A stretch of DNA of 64,000 bases from Flavobacterium plurextorum (GCF_002217395.1 NZ_MUHD01000033.1:3189-67188), one strand, 5' to 3'. Counted from the stretch's first letter, positions 43,627 to 53,089 are shown. Numbers and translations: made by a program. Notes: generated from the letters alone by a model not told the origin.

Positions 43627-44676
43627 ATGAAAAAATATAACTTCCTAGCTGTCATTTTATTAGGAACTACATTAATTGGATGTGGAGATAAAAATAAAAG
43701 TGAAAATTCTTTATTTAATATTGACGATTCTGCTTTTCCTGCCCATTTTCTTCCACAAGAAGCTGTTTCAATCGGAATTTCGAACCCAAATTCGAAAGAA
43801 ATCGACAGCGTTGCATACTTCGTTAACGATAAAAAAGTGGGAAGTAAAAAAGGAAATGAAAAATTTAAATTTGAACTAAAAGATCAAAGATTAGGTTATC
43901 AATATCTAAAAGCAACAGTTTATTATGGAGGAAACTCATCTGATGCTACTAAAAGAATTGAATTAGTTTCAAGTGTTGAACCAAAATTACTCAACTATAA
44001 AGTTGTAAACACATATCCGCACGACACCAAAGCTTTTACAGAAGGTTTAGAATTTTATGATGGCGTTTTATATGAAAGTACAGGTCAAAAAGGAGATTCT
44101 TATTTTAGATCTGTAGATTATAAAACTGGAAAAGTGATTAAACAAGTAGATCTTCCGAAAGAGTATTTTGGCGAAGGAATTACTTTTATTAATGGAAAAG
44201 TTTTTCAATTAAGCTGGCAGGAAAAAACAGGTTTTATTTATGATGCTAAAACATTAAAACTTGAAAAAACATTCACCTACGACAAAGAAATTGAAGGTTG
44301 GGGAATGACAAATGACGGAAAATACATTTATCGTTCAGACGGAACTGAAAAAATCTGGAAGATGGATCCAAATACACAAAAGCTGATTGACTATATCAAT
44401 GTATATTCAGGAACTTCAAAAATTAAAGTTCTTAACGAATTGGAATATATTAATGGAAAGATCTATGCAAATGTTTGGCAAAAAGATGCGATTGCAGTTA
44501 TAAATCCAACTTCTGGAGCTGTTGAAGGCATTTTAAACCTATCTGGTTTACGCAAATTTATCAAACATCCAGAAGCCGAAGTATTAAACGGAATCGCTTA
44601 CAACCCACAAACCAAAACCATATTTGTTACGGGAAAATATTGGGAGAAAATGTTTGAAATAACCGTTTCTGAATAA
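43627..44676 (+). CDS. Glutaminyl-peptide cyclotransferase, plant/bacterial propeller type, lipoprotein
   Basis: Exported enzyme that cyclises N-terminal Gln to pyroglutamate. It has 349 residues and a lipobox (TTLIGC, Cys20). Residues 30-110 form an Ig-like N-terminal domain. The propeller (about 115-349) has YPHDTKAFTEGLEF, LYESTGQKGDS, FGEGITFINGKVFQLSWQEKTGF, EGWGMTNDGKYIYRSDGT, LNELEYINGKIYANVW and VLNGIAYNPQTKTIFVTGKYW, all PF05096-type. In Bacteroidota T9SS cargo proteins often carry N-terminal pyroglutamate, so it may act on exported proteins. Confidence 0.92.
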   Translation: MKKYNFLAVILLGTTLIGCGDKNKSENSLFNIDDSAFPAHFLPQEAVSIGISNPNSKEIDSVAYFVNDKKVGSKKGNEKFKFELKDQRLGYQYLKATVYYGGNSSDATKRIELVSSVEPKLLNYKVVNTYPHDTKAFTEGLEFYDGVLYESTGQKGDSYFRSVDYKTGKVIKQVDLPKEYFGEGITFINGKVFQLSWQEKTGFIYDAKTLKLEKTFTYDKEIEGWGMTNDGKYIYRSDGTEKIWKMDPNTQKLIDYINVYSGTSKIKVLNELEYINGKIYANVWQKDAIAVINPTSGAVEGILNLSGLRKFIKHPEAEVLNGIAYNPQTKTIFVTGKYWEKMFEITVSE

Positions 44677-44694
44677 TAAAACAAAACTAATAAG

Positions 44695-44751
44695 AACACA
44701 AATTTCACAGATTTCGCGAATTAGTTCGTGATAATTTGTGAAATTTGTGTT
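44695..44751. repeat. 57-bp palindromic hairpin upstream of hutI
   Basis: Perfect 15-bp outer arms AACACAAATTTCACA (44695-44709) and TGTGAAATTTGTGTT (44737-44751), with an inner imperfect stem TCGCGAA/TTCGTGA around TTAG. Followed by T3, so it might serve as a terminator for the cyclotransferase. The form is that of a flavobacterial palindromic repeat. Confidence 0.75.
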
Positions 44752-44768
44752 TTATAACAATAACAATA

Positions 44769-46004
44769 ATGACAACATTAATAAAAAACATACAAGAACT
44801 GCTTCAAGTTCGCGAAACTTCAATATCAAAAGTTTCAGGAGCTGAAATGGCAATACTTCCAACCCTTAAAAATGCTTTTTTACTGATACAAGACAATTTA
44901 ATTGCCGATTTTGGATTGATGGAAAATCTTCCTGAAATCGATGCAGACGAAGTTATCGATGCCACAGGAAAAGTAGTTCTGCCAACTTGGTGCGACAGTC
45001 ACACTCATATTGTTTACGCCGGCAATCGCGAACAGGAATTTGTTGACCGCATTAACGGATTTACTTATGAAGAAATTGCTAATCGCGGAGGCGGAATATT
45101 AAATTCGGCTAAAAAACTAAACGAAACTTCAGAAGACGATATTTACGACCAATCTAAAATTCGTCTTGAAGAAGTAATGCAGTTAGGAACTGGCGCTGTC
45201 GAAATAAAATCAGGTTACGGACTTACGATTGAAGGTGAATTAAAAATGCTTCGTGTAATTAAAAAACTAGCCGAAAATTATCCTATTTCAATAAAAGCTA
45301 CTTTTTTGGGCGCTCATGCTTTTCCAACACATTACAAAGAAAACAAAGCGGGTTATATCGAAGAAATCATAACGCAAATGATTCCTGAAATTACTCAAAA
45401 TAAACTTGCTGATTATATTGATGTTTTCTGCGAAAGCGGTTATTTTTCAGTTGAAGAAACCGAAAAAATAATGAATGCAGGAATAAAATCAGGCTTAACA
45501 CCAAAAATACATGTAAACCAATTCAATTCTATTGGCGGAATACAAGCTGGCGTTAAATTTAAAGCCCTTTCTGTAGATCATCTTGAAATTATGAATCCTG
45601 AAGATATTGAAGCTTTAAAAGACACAGAAACGATGCCGGTTGCTTTACCATCATGTTCTTATTTTTTAAGTATTCCTTATACTCCAGCCCGCGAAATGAT
45701 CAAAGCAGGTTTACCGCTTGCATTAGCAACCGATTTCAACCCCGGTTCTACTCCATCAGGAAATATGAATTTTGTTGTTGCAACGGCTTGTATAAAAATG
45801 AAAATGACTCCTGAAGAAGCTATAAATGCGGCTACAATTAACGGAGCTTATGCAATGGGACTTTCTGAAACACATGGAAGTATCACAAAAGGAAAAAAGG
45901 CCAATCTTATCCTGACCAAACCAATTTCTTCTTATTACCAAATACCTTACGCTTTTGGCAGTAATTTAATTGAAAGTGTTTTTATAGAAGGAAAAATTAT
46001 ATAA
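44769..46004 (+). CDS. hutI: Imidazolonepropionase
   Basis: Amidohydrolase-family enzyme that opens imidazolonepropionate to N-formimidoyl-glutamate in histidine breakdown. Start set at ATG 44769 (MTTLIKNIQELL), 411 residues; the upstream TTG at 44745 lies in the repeat-derived leader. Motifs: LPTWCDSHTHIVYAGNREQEF (metal His pair), RGGGILNSAKKL, GTGAVEIKSGYGL, FLGAHAFP, CESGYFS, KIHVNQFNSIGG, VDHLE, and LALATDFNPGSTPSGN (metal Asp). hutH and hutU are not nearby; a hutG-like gene lies 1.1 kb further right. Confidence 0.95.
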   Translation: MTTLIKNIQELLQVRETSISKVSGAEMAILPTLKNAFLLIQDNLIADFGLMENLPEIDADEVIDATGKVVLPTWCDSHTHIVYAGNREQEFVDRINGFTYEEIANRGGGILNSAKKLNETSEDDIYDQSKIRLEEVMQLGTGAVEIKSGYGLTIEGELKMLRVIKKLAENYPISIKATFLGAHAFPTHYKENKAGYIEEIITQMIPEITQNKLADYIDVFCESGYFSVEETEKIMNAGIKSGLTPKIHVNQFNSIGGIQAGVKFKALSVDHLEIMNPEDIEALKDTETMPVALPSCSYFLSIPYTPAREMIKAGLPLALATDFNPGSTPSGNMNFVVATACIKMKMTPEEAINAATINGAYAMGLSETHGSITKGKKANLILTKPISSYYQIPYAFGSNLIESVFIEGKII

Positions 46005-46033
46005 CAGCAATATCTTCAAATAGTTTTATCAAT

Positions 46034-46066
46034 AAAAAAAGGTCTGCGAGAAATCACAGACCTTTA
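46034..46066. terminator. Bidirectional terminator between hutI and the coiled-coil gene
   Basis: Stem AAAGGTCTG (46038-46046) and CAGACCTTT (46057-46065). The plus-strand side has only T3, whereas the minus-strand side has T7, so it suits the opposing coiled-coil gene better. Confidence 0.7.
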
Positions 46067-46102
46067 ATATTTTAGTGGTATTATTACTTAAGCGACGTGG
46101 TA

Positions 46103-46981
46103 TTATCTTAAACTGAAGCTTGTTTTAGAAACCAACTCATCATTATCAAAAACATTGATAAAGTAAGTTCCTTTAGCAAAATCTTTACCTGGTAAATCTT
46201 CAGTAACATTTACGCTTTTGTTCTCATATTGAACAGTAGTTTTAAAGCTGTATGTTAATGATTTATCACCAAAACTTTCAGTTTTCTTATCACCTAAAAC
46301 GTTATTTTTAGAATCAATTACTTGAACATAATACGTTTTATCACCAGACTTAGCGATTTGATTTTCAGCAATTGTAAAGCTTACTTTCAAAACATCGGCA
46401 CGGCTTGCTTTATCAGTTTCAACTTGTTTTCCTGAGCTTTTCAATTTGTAAGCTGCAGTTTTAGTATTTAAAACTGATAATTTAGAACCTCTTTCTACAG
46501 TTTTAGCCAATTCTTCATTTTGGCCAACTAGTACTTCGTTATACTTTTTAGATTCTCCCAATACTACAATAGTACTATCTCTTTGAGTAGTTAAAACACC
46601 ATTTTGTTTTTTCAACTCATCGTTTTCAGCAACTAAAGTTTTCATTTTACCTTGCATTGCTTGAACTTGAGATCTGAATTTAGAAACGTCACCTTTAGAT
46701 TTGTTCAAATCATCCATTAAAGCTACTACTTTATCTCTTTCTTGAATTAATTCATCAGACATTGAAGTATTCTCTGCAATTGCAGCATCATAAGTCGCTT
46801 TTAACTCTTGCAAATCTTTCATAACAGATTCTTTCTCTGTCATAGTCGTTGTAAGTTCAGTTTTAACCACTTCAGTATCAGAAGAAAGTTTAAAAACATA
46901 CACTAAGCTACCAATTAGTAGGACTGCTAAAACTGCGATAATCGCCTTTAGACTTGAATTGTTGTTCTTTGGGTTTTCCAT
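46103..46981 (-). CDS. Membrane-anchored coiled-coil protein of unknown function
   Basis: A 292-residue protein with a short polar N-terminus, one membrane helix (LKAIIAVLAVLLIGSLVYVFKL, about 11-32), a long coiled coil (about 38-165, rich in Glu/Lys/Leu heptads) and a C-terminal beta-rich domain (about 190-292; VLKVSFTIAENQIAKSGDKTYYVQVID, KGTYFINVFDNDELVSKTSFSLR). Close homologues are often named chromosome-partitioning proteins, but no ParA or SMC ATPase motif is present. A structural or sensing role is possible. It is divergent from the hutG-like gene. Confidence 0.75.
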   Translation of the reverse strand: MENPKNNNSSLKAIIAVLAVLLIGSLVYVFKLSSDTEVVKTELTTTMTEKESVMKDLQELKATYDAAIAENTSMSDELIQERDKVVALMDDLNKSKGDVSKFRSQVQAMQGKMKTLVAENDELKKQNGVLTTQRDSTIVVLGESKKYNEVLVGQNEELAKTVERGSKLSVLNTKTAAYKLKSSGKQVETDKASRADVLKVSFTIAENQIAKSGDKTYYVQVIDSKNNVLGDKKTESFGDKSLTYSFKTTVQYENKSVNVTEDLPGKDFAKGTYFINVFDNDELVSKTSFSLR

Positions 46982-47079
46982 ATTGAATAATTTTCTTTAA
47001 AAACAAATTTAAGAATTAATATATCGTAATAACGTAAGTTGACGCAATTATATTATTTTTGGAAAATATTTTTTTTTTA

Positions 47080-48126
47080 ATGGAAAAACTAATTCCTTTT
47101 ACAGTCAATGATTTGGCAAAAGTCACAAATCATCGAAGCGGCGAAATAAAATTTGGAGAAAAAATGATTGTCATTCCTAAGGGAGCTGATAAAATCAAAT
47201 TTTTACAAGAAAGCGAAGCAAAATATGTTCTTTTGGGAATCCCAGAAGATATAGGCGTGCGTGCTAACTACGGCAGACCCGGAGCTGCTTCTGCTTGGGA
47301 TAGTGCCATAAAAAGCATTGCCAATATTCAGCATAATCGCTTTTGCAAAGGCAGCCAGATTATAGTTCTAGGACAACTCAATGTTTCCGAAGAAATGCGC
47401 AATGTTGAAAATCTAGATTTTAACGACATTGACGACCGATCTAAACTAAGTCAATTGGTAGAAAAAATCGACAAAGAGGTTTCGCATATTATTTTTACTA
47501 TAATTAAAGCTGGAAAAACTCCAATTATCATTGGCGGTGGTCATAATAATGCCTACGGAAACATTAAAGGTTCGGCTTTAGCCAAAGGAAAACCCATTAA
47601 TGCAATAAATTTTGATGCCCATTCAGATTTTAGAATTCTCGAAGGCCGCCACAGCGGAAATGGATTCTCGTACGCTTACGAAGAAGGTTTCCTAAAAAAA
47701 TATTTCATTTTTGGGCTCCATGAAAATTATACTTCAAAAAGTGTTCTAGACATTATCAAAAAACTAGAAGACCGCGTTCGTTACAATACTTACGACAGCG
47801 TCAATATTCGTAAAGAAAAAGACTTTGACAAAGAAATGGCTCTTGCACTTGAATTTATAAAAACAGATTCATTTGGAATTGAAATTGACTTAGATGCAAT
47901 TCCAAACATTGCCAGCAGCGCAATGACTATAAGCGGATTCTCGGTTGAAGAACTCAGACAATTTATTTCTTTTTTCGGACAGCATAAAAATGCAGCATAT
48001 CTTCATATTTGCGAAGGTGCACCAGATTTAGCCGATTCTCCAAATAACAATTTAATTGGAAAATTAATTGGTTATTTAGTTACCGATTTTGTGAAAGCCA
48101 ATAACGAAAAAGAAAAATCACAATGA
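47080..48126 (+). CDS. hutG: Arginase-family hydrolase, probable formimidoylglutamase
   Basis: Ureohydrolase-fold enzyme of 348 residues from ATG 47080; the TTG at 47059 lies in the leader. Metal-binding motifs: GGGHNNAYGN, NFDAHSDFR (Asp and His), and EIDLDAIPNIAS near residue 275. These match the arginase/agmatinase/formimidoylglutamase superfamily. With hutI close by, formimidoylglutamate hydrolysis is the likeliest reaction. The substrate cannot be settled from motifs, and the hutI-hutG pair is split by the minus-strand coiled-coil gene. Confidence 0.85.
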   Translation: MEKLIPFTVNDLAKVTNHRSGEIKFGEKMIVIPKGADKIKFLQESEAKYVLLGIPEDIGVRANYGRPGAASAWDSAIKSIANIQHNRFCKGSQIIVLGQLNVSEEMRNVENLDFNDIDDRSKLSQLVEKIDKEVSHIIFTIIKAGKTPIIIGGGHNNAYGNIKGSALAKGKPINAINFDAHSDFRILEGRHSGNGFSYAYEEGFLKKYFIFGLHENYTSKSVLDIIKKLEDRVRYNTYDSVNIRKEKDFDKEMALALEFIKTDSFGIEIDLDAIPNIASSAMTISGFSVEELRQFISFFGQHKNAAYLHICEGAPDLADSPNNNLIGKLIGYLVTDFVKANNEKEKSQ

Positions 48127-48198
48127 ACGACAACCGCTTTAAAACCACACATTTCCCAAATAATACAAGAATCAAATAAACGATTGACCGAATAAACC

Positions 48199-48206
48199 TA
48201 TCTTTG
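48199..48206 (+). promoter_or_regulatory. Probable -7 element of the DEAD-box helicase gene
   Basis: TATCTTTG fits TAnnTTTG and lies about 44 bp upstream of the start codon. No TTG at the usual 19-nt distance, so support is partial. Confidence 0.4.
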
Positions 48207-48249
48207 CACAGATTTTAGTACTTAAAACTAAAATCTTAATTACTAAGAT

Positions 48250-49497
48250 ATGTTATTCGAAGATTTATCACTTTCAAAAAGTATACAAAAAGCCGTATTT
48301 GAAGAAGGCTATTTAAATCCTACCCCAATTCAGGAAAAATCAATTCCGATTGTTTTGGCTGGGCGAGATTTAATTGGCTGCGCGCAAACAGGTACGGGAA
48401 AAACTGCAGCATTTGCAATTCCTATCATACATCAATTACACCGAATTGTAGGCTCTTCAAAAAAGGCCAAACAAATTCGTGCTCTTGTAGTTACTCCTAC
48501 TCGTGAATTAGCAGTACAAATTGGTCAAAGTTTTGACACTTATGCTAAATATACAAACTTAACACAGCTGACTATTTTTGGCGGCGTTTCACAAAACCCA
48601 CAAGTTGAAGCTTTAAAAAATGGTGTAGATATTTTAGTAGCCACTCCAGGCCGCTTACTTGATTTACACAAACAAGGTTTTCTAGATTTTAATCATTTGC
48701 ATACTTTAGTTCTTGATGAAGCAGATCAAATGCTTGATATGGGTTTTATAAATGATGTAAAGAAGATTGTAAAACTGACTCCAAAAAACAGACAGACTTT
48801 ACTTTTCTCTGCTACAATGCCTTTAGCAATTCGCGAACTGGCTGAAATGTTTTTACAAGATCCAGAAAAAGTAGAAGTTTCTCCAGTTTCTTCAACTGCC
48901 GAAAATGTAGAACAACGTATTTATTTTGTTGATAAAACAGAAAAAAGAAATTTATTATACCATTTGATAAAAAACGAAAACTTATCGAATGTGCTTGTGT
49001 TTTCAAGAACAAAACATGGGGCTGATAATGTTGTAAAAGCACTTAGAAAAAAAGATATTCCTGCAGAAGCAATTCATGGAGATAAATCTCAAAATGCAAG
49101 ACAACGTGTCCTAGATGCTTTTAAAAACAAAGAAGTTGGCGTACTTGTAGCTACAGATATTGCTGCAAGAGGAATCGACATTGAACAGCTTCCTTATGTT
49201 ATCAATTTTGACCTTCCTAATATTCCTGAAACTTACGTACACCGAATTGGACGTACCGGGCGTGCAGGAAATGGAGGTATTGCAATTTCATTTTGCGGAA
49301 AAGACGAACATCCATACTGGAAAGATATCCAAAAATTAATAAAAGTAGATGTTCAAACTATTACAGATCATCCTTACCCTTGGCACGAAGGAAGTCCTGA
49401 AGCAGGTGAAAAACCTAAAAATTCAAACCGAAGCGGCGGAGCTCATAAATCGAGAAAATCAAATGCTTCTAAACAAAATAAAAAACGCTGGTATTAA
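48250..49497 (+). CDS. DEAD-box RNA helicase, RhlE type
   Basis: ATP-dependent RNA helicase of 415 residues. The N-terminus has the Q motif (FEDLSLSKSIQKAVFEEGYLNPTPIQ), then Walker A AQTGTGKTAAF, PTRELAVQIGQSFD, GG region, TPGRLLDL, VLDEADQMLDMGF (DEAD), SATMP, then helicase C: VLVFSRTKHGAD, HGDKSQNARQRVLDAF, LVATDIAARGIDIEQL and YVHRIGRTGRAG. The C-terminal tail is short and basic (RKSNASKQNKKRWY). The last codons form the arm of a hairpin shared with the opposing kinase gene. Confidence 0.95.
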   Translation: MLFEDLSLSKSIQKAVFEEGYLNPTPIQEKSIPIVLAGRDLIGCAQTGTGKTAAFAIPIIHQLHRIVGSSKKAKQIRALVVTPTRELAVQIGQSFDTYAKYTNLTQLTIFGGVSQNPQVEALKNGVDILVATPGRLLDLHKQGFLDFNHLHTLVLDEADQMLDMGFINDVKKIVKLTPKNRQTLLFSATMPLAIRELAEMFLQDPEKVEVSPVSSTAENVEQRIYFVDKTEKRNLLYHLIKNENLSNVLVFSRTKHGADNVVKALRKKDIPAEAIHGDKSQNARQRVLDAFKNKEVGVLVATDIAARGIDIEQLPYVINFDLPNIPETYVHRIGRTGRAGNGGIAISFCGKDEHPYWKDIQKLIKVDVQTITDHPYPWHEGSPEAGEKPKNSNRSGGAHKSRKSNASKQNKKRWY

Positions 49498-49509
49498 CCA
49501 GCGTTTTTT
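49481..49509. terminator. Bidirectional terminator whose loop contains both stop codons
   Basis: Stem AAAAACGCTGG (49481-49491) and CCAGCGTTTTT (49498-49508), loop TATTAA. The helicase stop TAA is 49495-49497. The kinase stop, on the minus strand, is 49494-49496. Both coding sequences thus end inside one hairpin. Confidence 0.85.
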
Positions 49510-51680
49510 GCTTCATTTATTAAATAGTTTAAAATCTTAAACAACTTAACAGGTTCAAACGGTTTTACAATAATATCGTTTATTCCTGATGAAATTGCTT
49601 CATCTGTTATTTCATCTTTATCAAAAGCAGTTAAGGCAACTATTGGTGTTTTTATTCCCAAAAGACGGATTCTTTTCGTGGTTTCAAATCCATTCATTAA
49701 AGGCATATTAATATCCATTAAAATAAGATCAAACTCCTCAGTCTCTAATATCTTTAAAGCTCCGAATCCATCATCTACAACAGAACAGATATAATTGTTT
49801 TTCTCGATAATTTTCTTGGTTACCAATTGATTAATCAAGTTGTCTTCAACAATTAAAATTTTATAGATCTCATTCGATGTTAAATCAACCTCGATTTCTT
49901 CTATAATCTTTTTAGTTTTCTGAGGATCATGCTCGAATGGAACTTTAAAAGAGAAAGTGGTTCCTTTACCGAGATCACTTTCTACACTTATTGAGCTTCC
50001 AAAAAGCCCTAATAATCTTTTCACAATACTAAGCCCTAAACCGGTTCCTTGATAATCTTCATCTTTTCTTCCCACTTGAACAAATTTTTCGAAAATTTTA
50101 TTTTGATCAACAGCAGCTATACCAACTCCGTTGTCTTTTATTAAAAAATCTAAAAAGTAAAACTTCCCTTCAATTCGGTCCAGTTTAACCACAATATCGA
50201 CTTCACCATTTTTAGTAAACTTTAAAGCATTACTAACCAAGTTCATTAAAATTTGAGCTAAACGAAGTTTATCTCCAATTAGATATTCTGGAATCTTGTT
50301 GTCTATATCGATGTTTATTTTATTATTATTTTTTTGAGATAAAAAAGAAAGAGAGTTCTTGATTACAGTTATCTCATCAGAAATATTAAATGTTAAGTTC
50401 TCCAGCACTACCTTATTTTCTTCAATTTTATTGATTTGAAGAATATCATTTACAAGCGACAATAAATATCTGGCAGAAAATTTCAAAGCACTTAAATGCT
50501 CGCTTCGTGCTAATTCCTTATGCTCATCGAGCAGCATATTCGTTATACCAACCACACCATAAAGCGGAGTACGTAATTCGTGGCTTATAGTCGAAATAAA
50601 TTGAGTTTTCAGGAGTGAGGCTTCCTCTGCAATTTCTTTTGCTTTTAAAAGCTCTAAATTGTGTTTTTTCTTAAGTCTGATATTTTTAATTAAAGTAATA
50701 ATCAGAAACAGCAAAATCAAAGAAATTAAAACAAACAGAATAACAATAATTTTTGATTTTTTGAGACTGTGATATTGTTCTACTTTTTCGCTCTCGACTT
50801 TATCAATCTGCCTTTTATATTCGTCTAATTCAAGATTAAAACCAGCAACAGTAGCTTTCTTAATTTTTTCATCATTATACAACTCATCAGTAAGCTTGGT
50901 ATACATCGAGAGATGTTCATAAGCTTCTTTAAGTCTGCTTTTTTTAGTTAAAAATCTTGAATATTCTAAATGAGCAAACGCTAAATCAGATTTTTGAGTA
51001 TTATCCTTTCCTGCTTTTATAGCTTTTATAAAAAAAGTATCAGCTAAGCTGTCTTCATTACGAAAATTGTGATAGATGCCATTAAACATATTCACAACAA
51101 TTTCCGTCAATTCGTCTCCGTACTTTTCCTTATTCTCATTTACATATTTCAGATACGGATAACCTTCCTCATATTTCTTAATATCAAAATACGCCCAGAC
51201 AATATTTACATTACTAAAATAAACCTGACTTAAATCTTTAATTTTTAAACCATAAACAATCGATTTTTTATAATATTGAATTCCTTTCTCGAACTGTTTT
51301 TTTTCAAAACAGTACATATTTCCTAGATTATTATAAAGATTGTATTTAATAGAATCGTTTTTTGTTTTATTGGCATAATACAAACTTTTGTTGTAAAAAA
51401 AGATTGCCTTGTCAACTTCTAACAACTCATTATAGTTTGCAGCTATAATATTATACGAACGAGAAATTAAGGTAGGATTCTTAGAATTAGTTGCAGCATT
51501 TAGTGCAGCTCTTGAAATAATTAATGATTTTTCGAAGTTTGACTCTCTAAAATCAGCTAATGCTTTTTTTATAAGTTTATCGATCTTTGCTTCTGATATG
51601 GGTTCAGTTTGCCCGATCGCTGAATTGACAAAACAATTCAGAAATAGAAGAAGAAATAAAAAAATCCGTTTTCGGGGCAT
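49494..51680 (-). CDS. Hybrid sensor histidine kinase with TPR sensing domain
   Basis: A 728-residue protein: signal peptide (to about 23), a TPR-like periplasmic region (about 30-290; repeated SRSYNIIAANYNELLEVDKAIFFYNKSL units), one membrane helix (about 310-332), HisKA (ISHELRTPLYGVVG, His near 363), HATPase (NLVSNALKFTKNGEV, DNGVGI, GTGLGLSIVKRL), and a C-terminal receiver (LIVEDNLINQLVTKK, phospho-acceptor in DLILMDINMPLMNGFE near 655, TAFDKDE, VKPFEP). No output domain, so phosphotransfer to another protein is likely. Separate from the chitin-locus pair. Confidence 0.92.
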   Translation of the reverse strand: MPRKRIFLFLLLFLNCFVNSAIGQTEPISEAKIDKLIKKALADFRESNFEKSLIISRAALNAATNSKNPTLISRSYNIIAANYNELLEVDKAIFFYNKSLYYANKTKNDSIKYNLYNNLGNMYCFEKKQFEKGIQYYKKSIVYGLKIKDLSQVYFSNVNIVWAYFDIKKYEEGYPYLKYVNENKEKYGDELTEIVVNMFNGIYHNFRNEDSLADTFFIKAIKAGKDNTQKSDLAFAHLEYSRFLTKKSRLKEAYEHLSMYTKLTDELYNDEKIKKATVAGFNLELDEYKRQIDKVESEKVEQYHSLKKSKIIVILFVLISLILLFLIITLIKNIRLKKKHNLELLKAKEIAEEASLLKTQFISTISHELRTPLYGVVGITNMLLDEHKELARSEHLSALKFSARYLLSLVNDILQINKIEENKVVLENLTFNISDEITVIKNSLSFLSQKNNNKINIDIDNKIPEYLIGDKLRLAQILMNLVSNALKFTKNGEVDIVVKLDRIEGKFYFLDFLIKDNGVGIAAVDQNKIFEKFVQVGRKDEDYQGTGLGLSIVKRLLGLFGSSISVESDLGKGTTFSFKVPFEHDPQKTKKIIEEIEVDLTSNEIYKILIVEDNLINQLVTKKIIEKNNYICSVVDDGFGALKILETEEFDLILMDINMPLMNGFETTKRIRLLGIKTPIVALTAFDKDEITDEAISSGINDIIVKPFEPVKLFKILNYLINEAKNAG

Positions 51681-51717
51681 TAATCGGCTAATTTTATCAA
51701 ATATACATTTAAAAATT

Positions 51718-51764
51718 TAAAAAAAGAGCTGTATTTCAATTAAAAAATACAGCTCTTTTTTTAT
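51718..51764 (-). terminator. Terminator of the symporter gene
   Basis: Stem AAAAAGAGCTGTATTT (51721-51736) and AAATACAGCTCTTTTT (51745-51760), loop of 8. T-rich flanks on both strands make it bidirectional. Confidence 0.8.
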
Positions 51765-51805
51765 ATATAAAAACACGTTTTTCTACTGAAAAAAGTATCT
51801 TTTTT

Positions 51806-53089
51806 TTAACTTTCAGATACAACCTCTGTTTCTTCATTACCTTCCCATTGTCCAACAACTGAAGTAGCTAATGCATTACCTAAAACGTTTGTTGCACTTC
51901 TAAACATATCACAAAAGTGATCAATTGGCAAAATCAAGGCGATACCTTCTACAGGAATTTTAAACATTCCGCAAGTTGCAGCAACAACAACTAAACTAGC
52001 TCTTGGCACACCTGCAATTCCTTTACTGGTTAACATTAATACTAAAAGCATTACCATTTGAGTTCCTAAATCTAAATCAACTTTATAAAATTGAGCAATA
52101 AAAATACTCGCAAAAGTCATATACATCATACTTCCGTCTAGATTAAACGAATAACCAAGAGGCAGCATAAATGATACAATTCTATCTTTCACACCAAAAC
52201 TTTCTAATTCTTCAGTTAATTTAGGAAAAACAGCTTCACTGCTTGTAGTTCCAAAAGCAATCGCCAAAGGTCCTACAATACGTCTTAACAACTCTGTCAT
52301 TCTTCCTTTTAGAAAAATATAACCTACAGCAATTAAAACAACCCATAATGTACCAATTCCAAGTAAGAAAGACCCAAAGAATTTAAAGTATGTTATAATC
52401 AACTCTTCGGCATCTCTAATTGCAAATACACCTGCAATAGCACCAAATACTCCAATTGGAGCGAAGTTCATTACATAATTCACCATTTTCAAAACGATGT
52501 GTGACATTTTATCTAAAGCACCAATTACAGGCTTCACAGTATTTCCTAATGATGCAGCAGCCAATCCAAAAAAGATTGAAAACACAACGATTTGCAAAAT
52601 CTCATTGGTTGCCATTGCCTCAAAAATACTTTTAGGAACGATATGTTCAACAAAATTCTCGAAAGATAAGTTTTGAGTTTTCCCAGTTACCTCTGTTGCA
52701 GATGCCATATCAACATGTCCTAAGTTGATTCCAACTCCAGGTTCTAAAATATTAACATAAAACAACCCTATCAATAAGGAGATAAATGAAGCTGTAAAAA
52801 ACCATCCAAGTGCTTTTCCTCCAACCCTTCCAACTGTTTTTATATCACCTAATTTTGCAATTCCAACCACTAAAGTTGTAAAAACTAAAGGCGAAATAAT
52901 CATTTGCACCAAACGGATAAAAATAGTTGCCAGCATTTTTATTTTGTTGCTGAAAGACAACGCAGCTTCTGGCGAAATATAATGGTGCAATGTAATTCCT
53001 AGAGCTGCTCCAAGAACCATAGCAATTAAAATTTGCCCAGTTAGTCCTGAAAGAAATGATTTTTTTTTGGTTTCTGTAACTTGTTGCAT
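51806..53089 (-). CDS. Dicarboxylate/amino acid:cation symporter (DAACS family)
   Basis: Sodium- or proton-coupled inner-membrane symporter of 427 residues. It has about eight hydrophobic segments plus re-entrant hairpins. Signature regions: LVQMIISPLVFTTLVVGIAKLGD, AFGTTSSEAVFPKL (serine-rich HP1 motif), LPLGYSFNLDGSMMYMT (NMDGT-like TM7, here NLDGS), and ASLVVVAATCGMF with the HP2 region. Substrates in this family include glutamate, aspartate and C4-dicarboxylates. Its promoter gap to aroC is only 52 bp, so partial co-transcription is possible. Confidence 0.93.
   Translation of the reverse strand: MQQVTETKKKSFLSGLTGQILIAMVLGAALGITLHHYISPEAALSFSNKIKMLATIFIRLVQMIISPLVFTTLVVGIAKLGDIKTVGRVGGKALGWFFTASFISLLIGLFYVNILEPGVGINLGHVDMASATEVTGKTQNLSFENFVEHIVPKSIFEAMATNEILQIVVFSIFFGLAAASLGNTVKPVIGALDKMSHIVLKMVNYVMNFAPIGVFGAIAGVFAIRDAEELIITYFKFFGSFLLGIGTLWVVLIAVGYIFLKGRMTELLRRIVGPLAIAFGTTSSEAVFPKLTEELESFGVKDRIVSFMLPLGYSFNLDGSMMYMTFASIFIAQFYKVDLDLGTQMVMLLVLMLTSKGIAGVPRASLVVVAATCGMFKIPVEGIALILPIDHFCDMFRSATNVLGNALATSVVGQWEGNEETEVVSES

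Noticed and set aside
44745..44768. Longer HutI start at TTG 44745
   Set aside because: The extra residues are encoded by the arm of the palindrome; the ATG at 44769 matches the expected N-terminus.
46103..46981. Chromosome-partitioning protein
   Set aside because: It is a membrane-anchored coiled coil with no nucleotide-binding motif.
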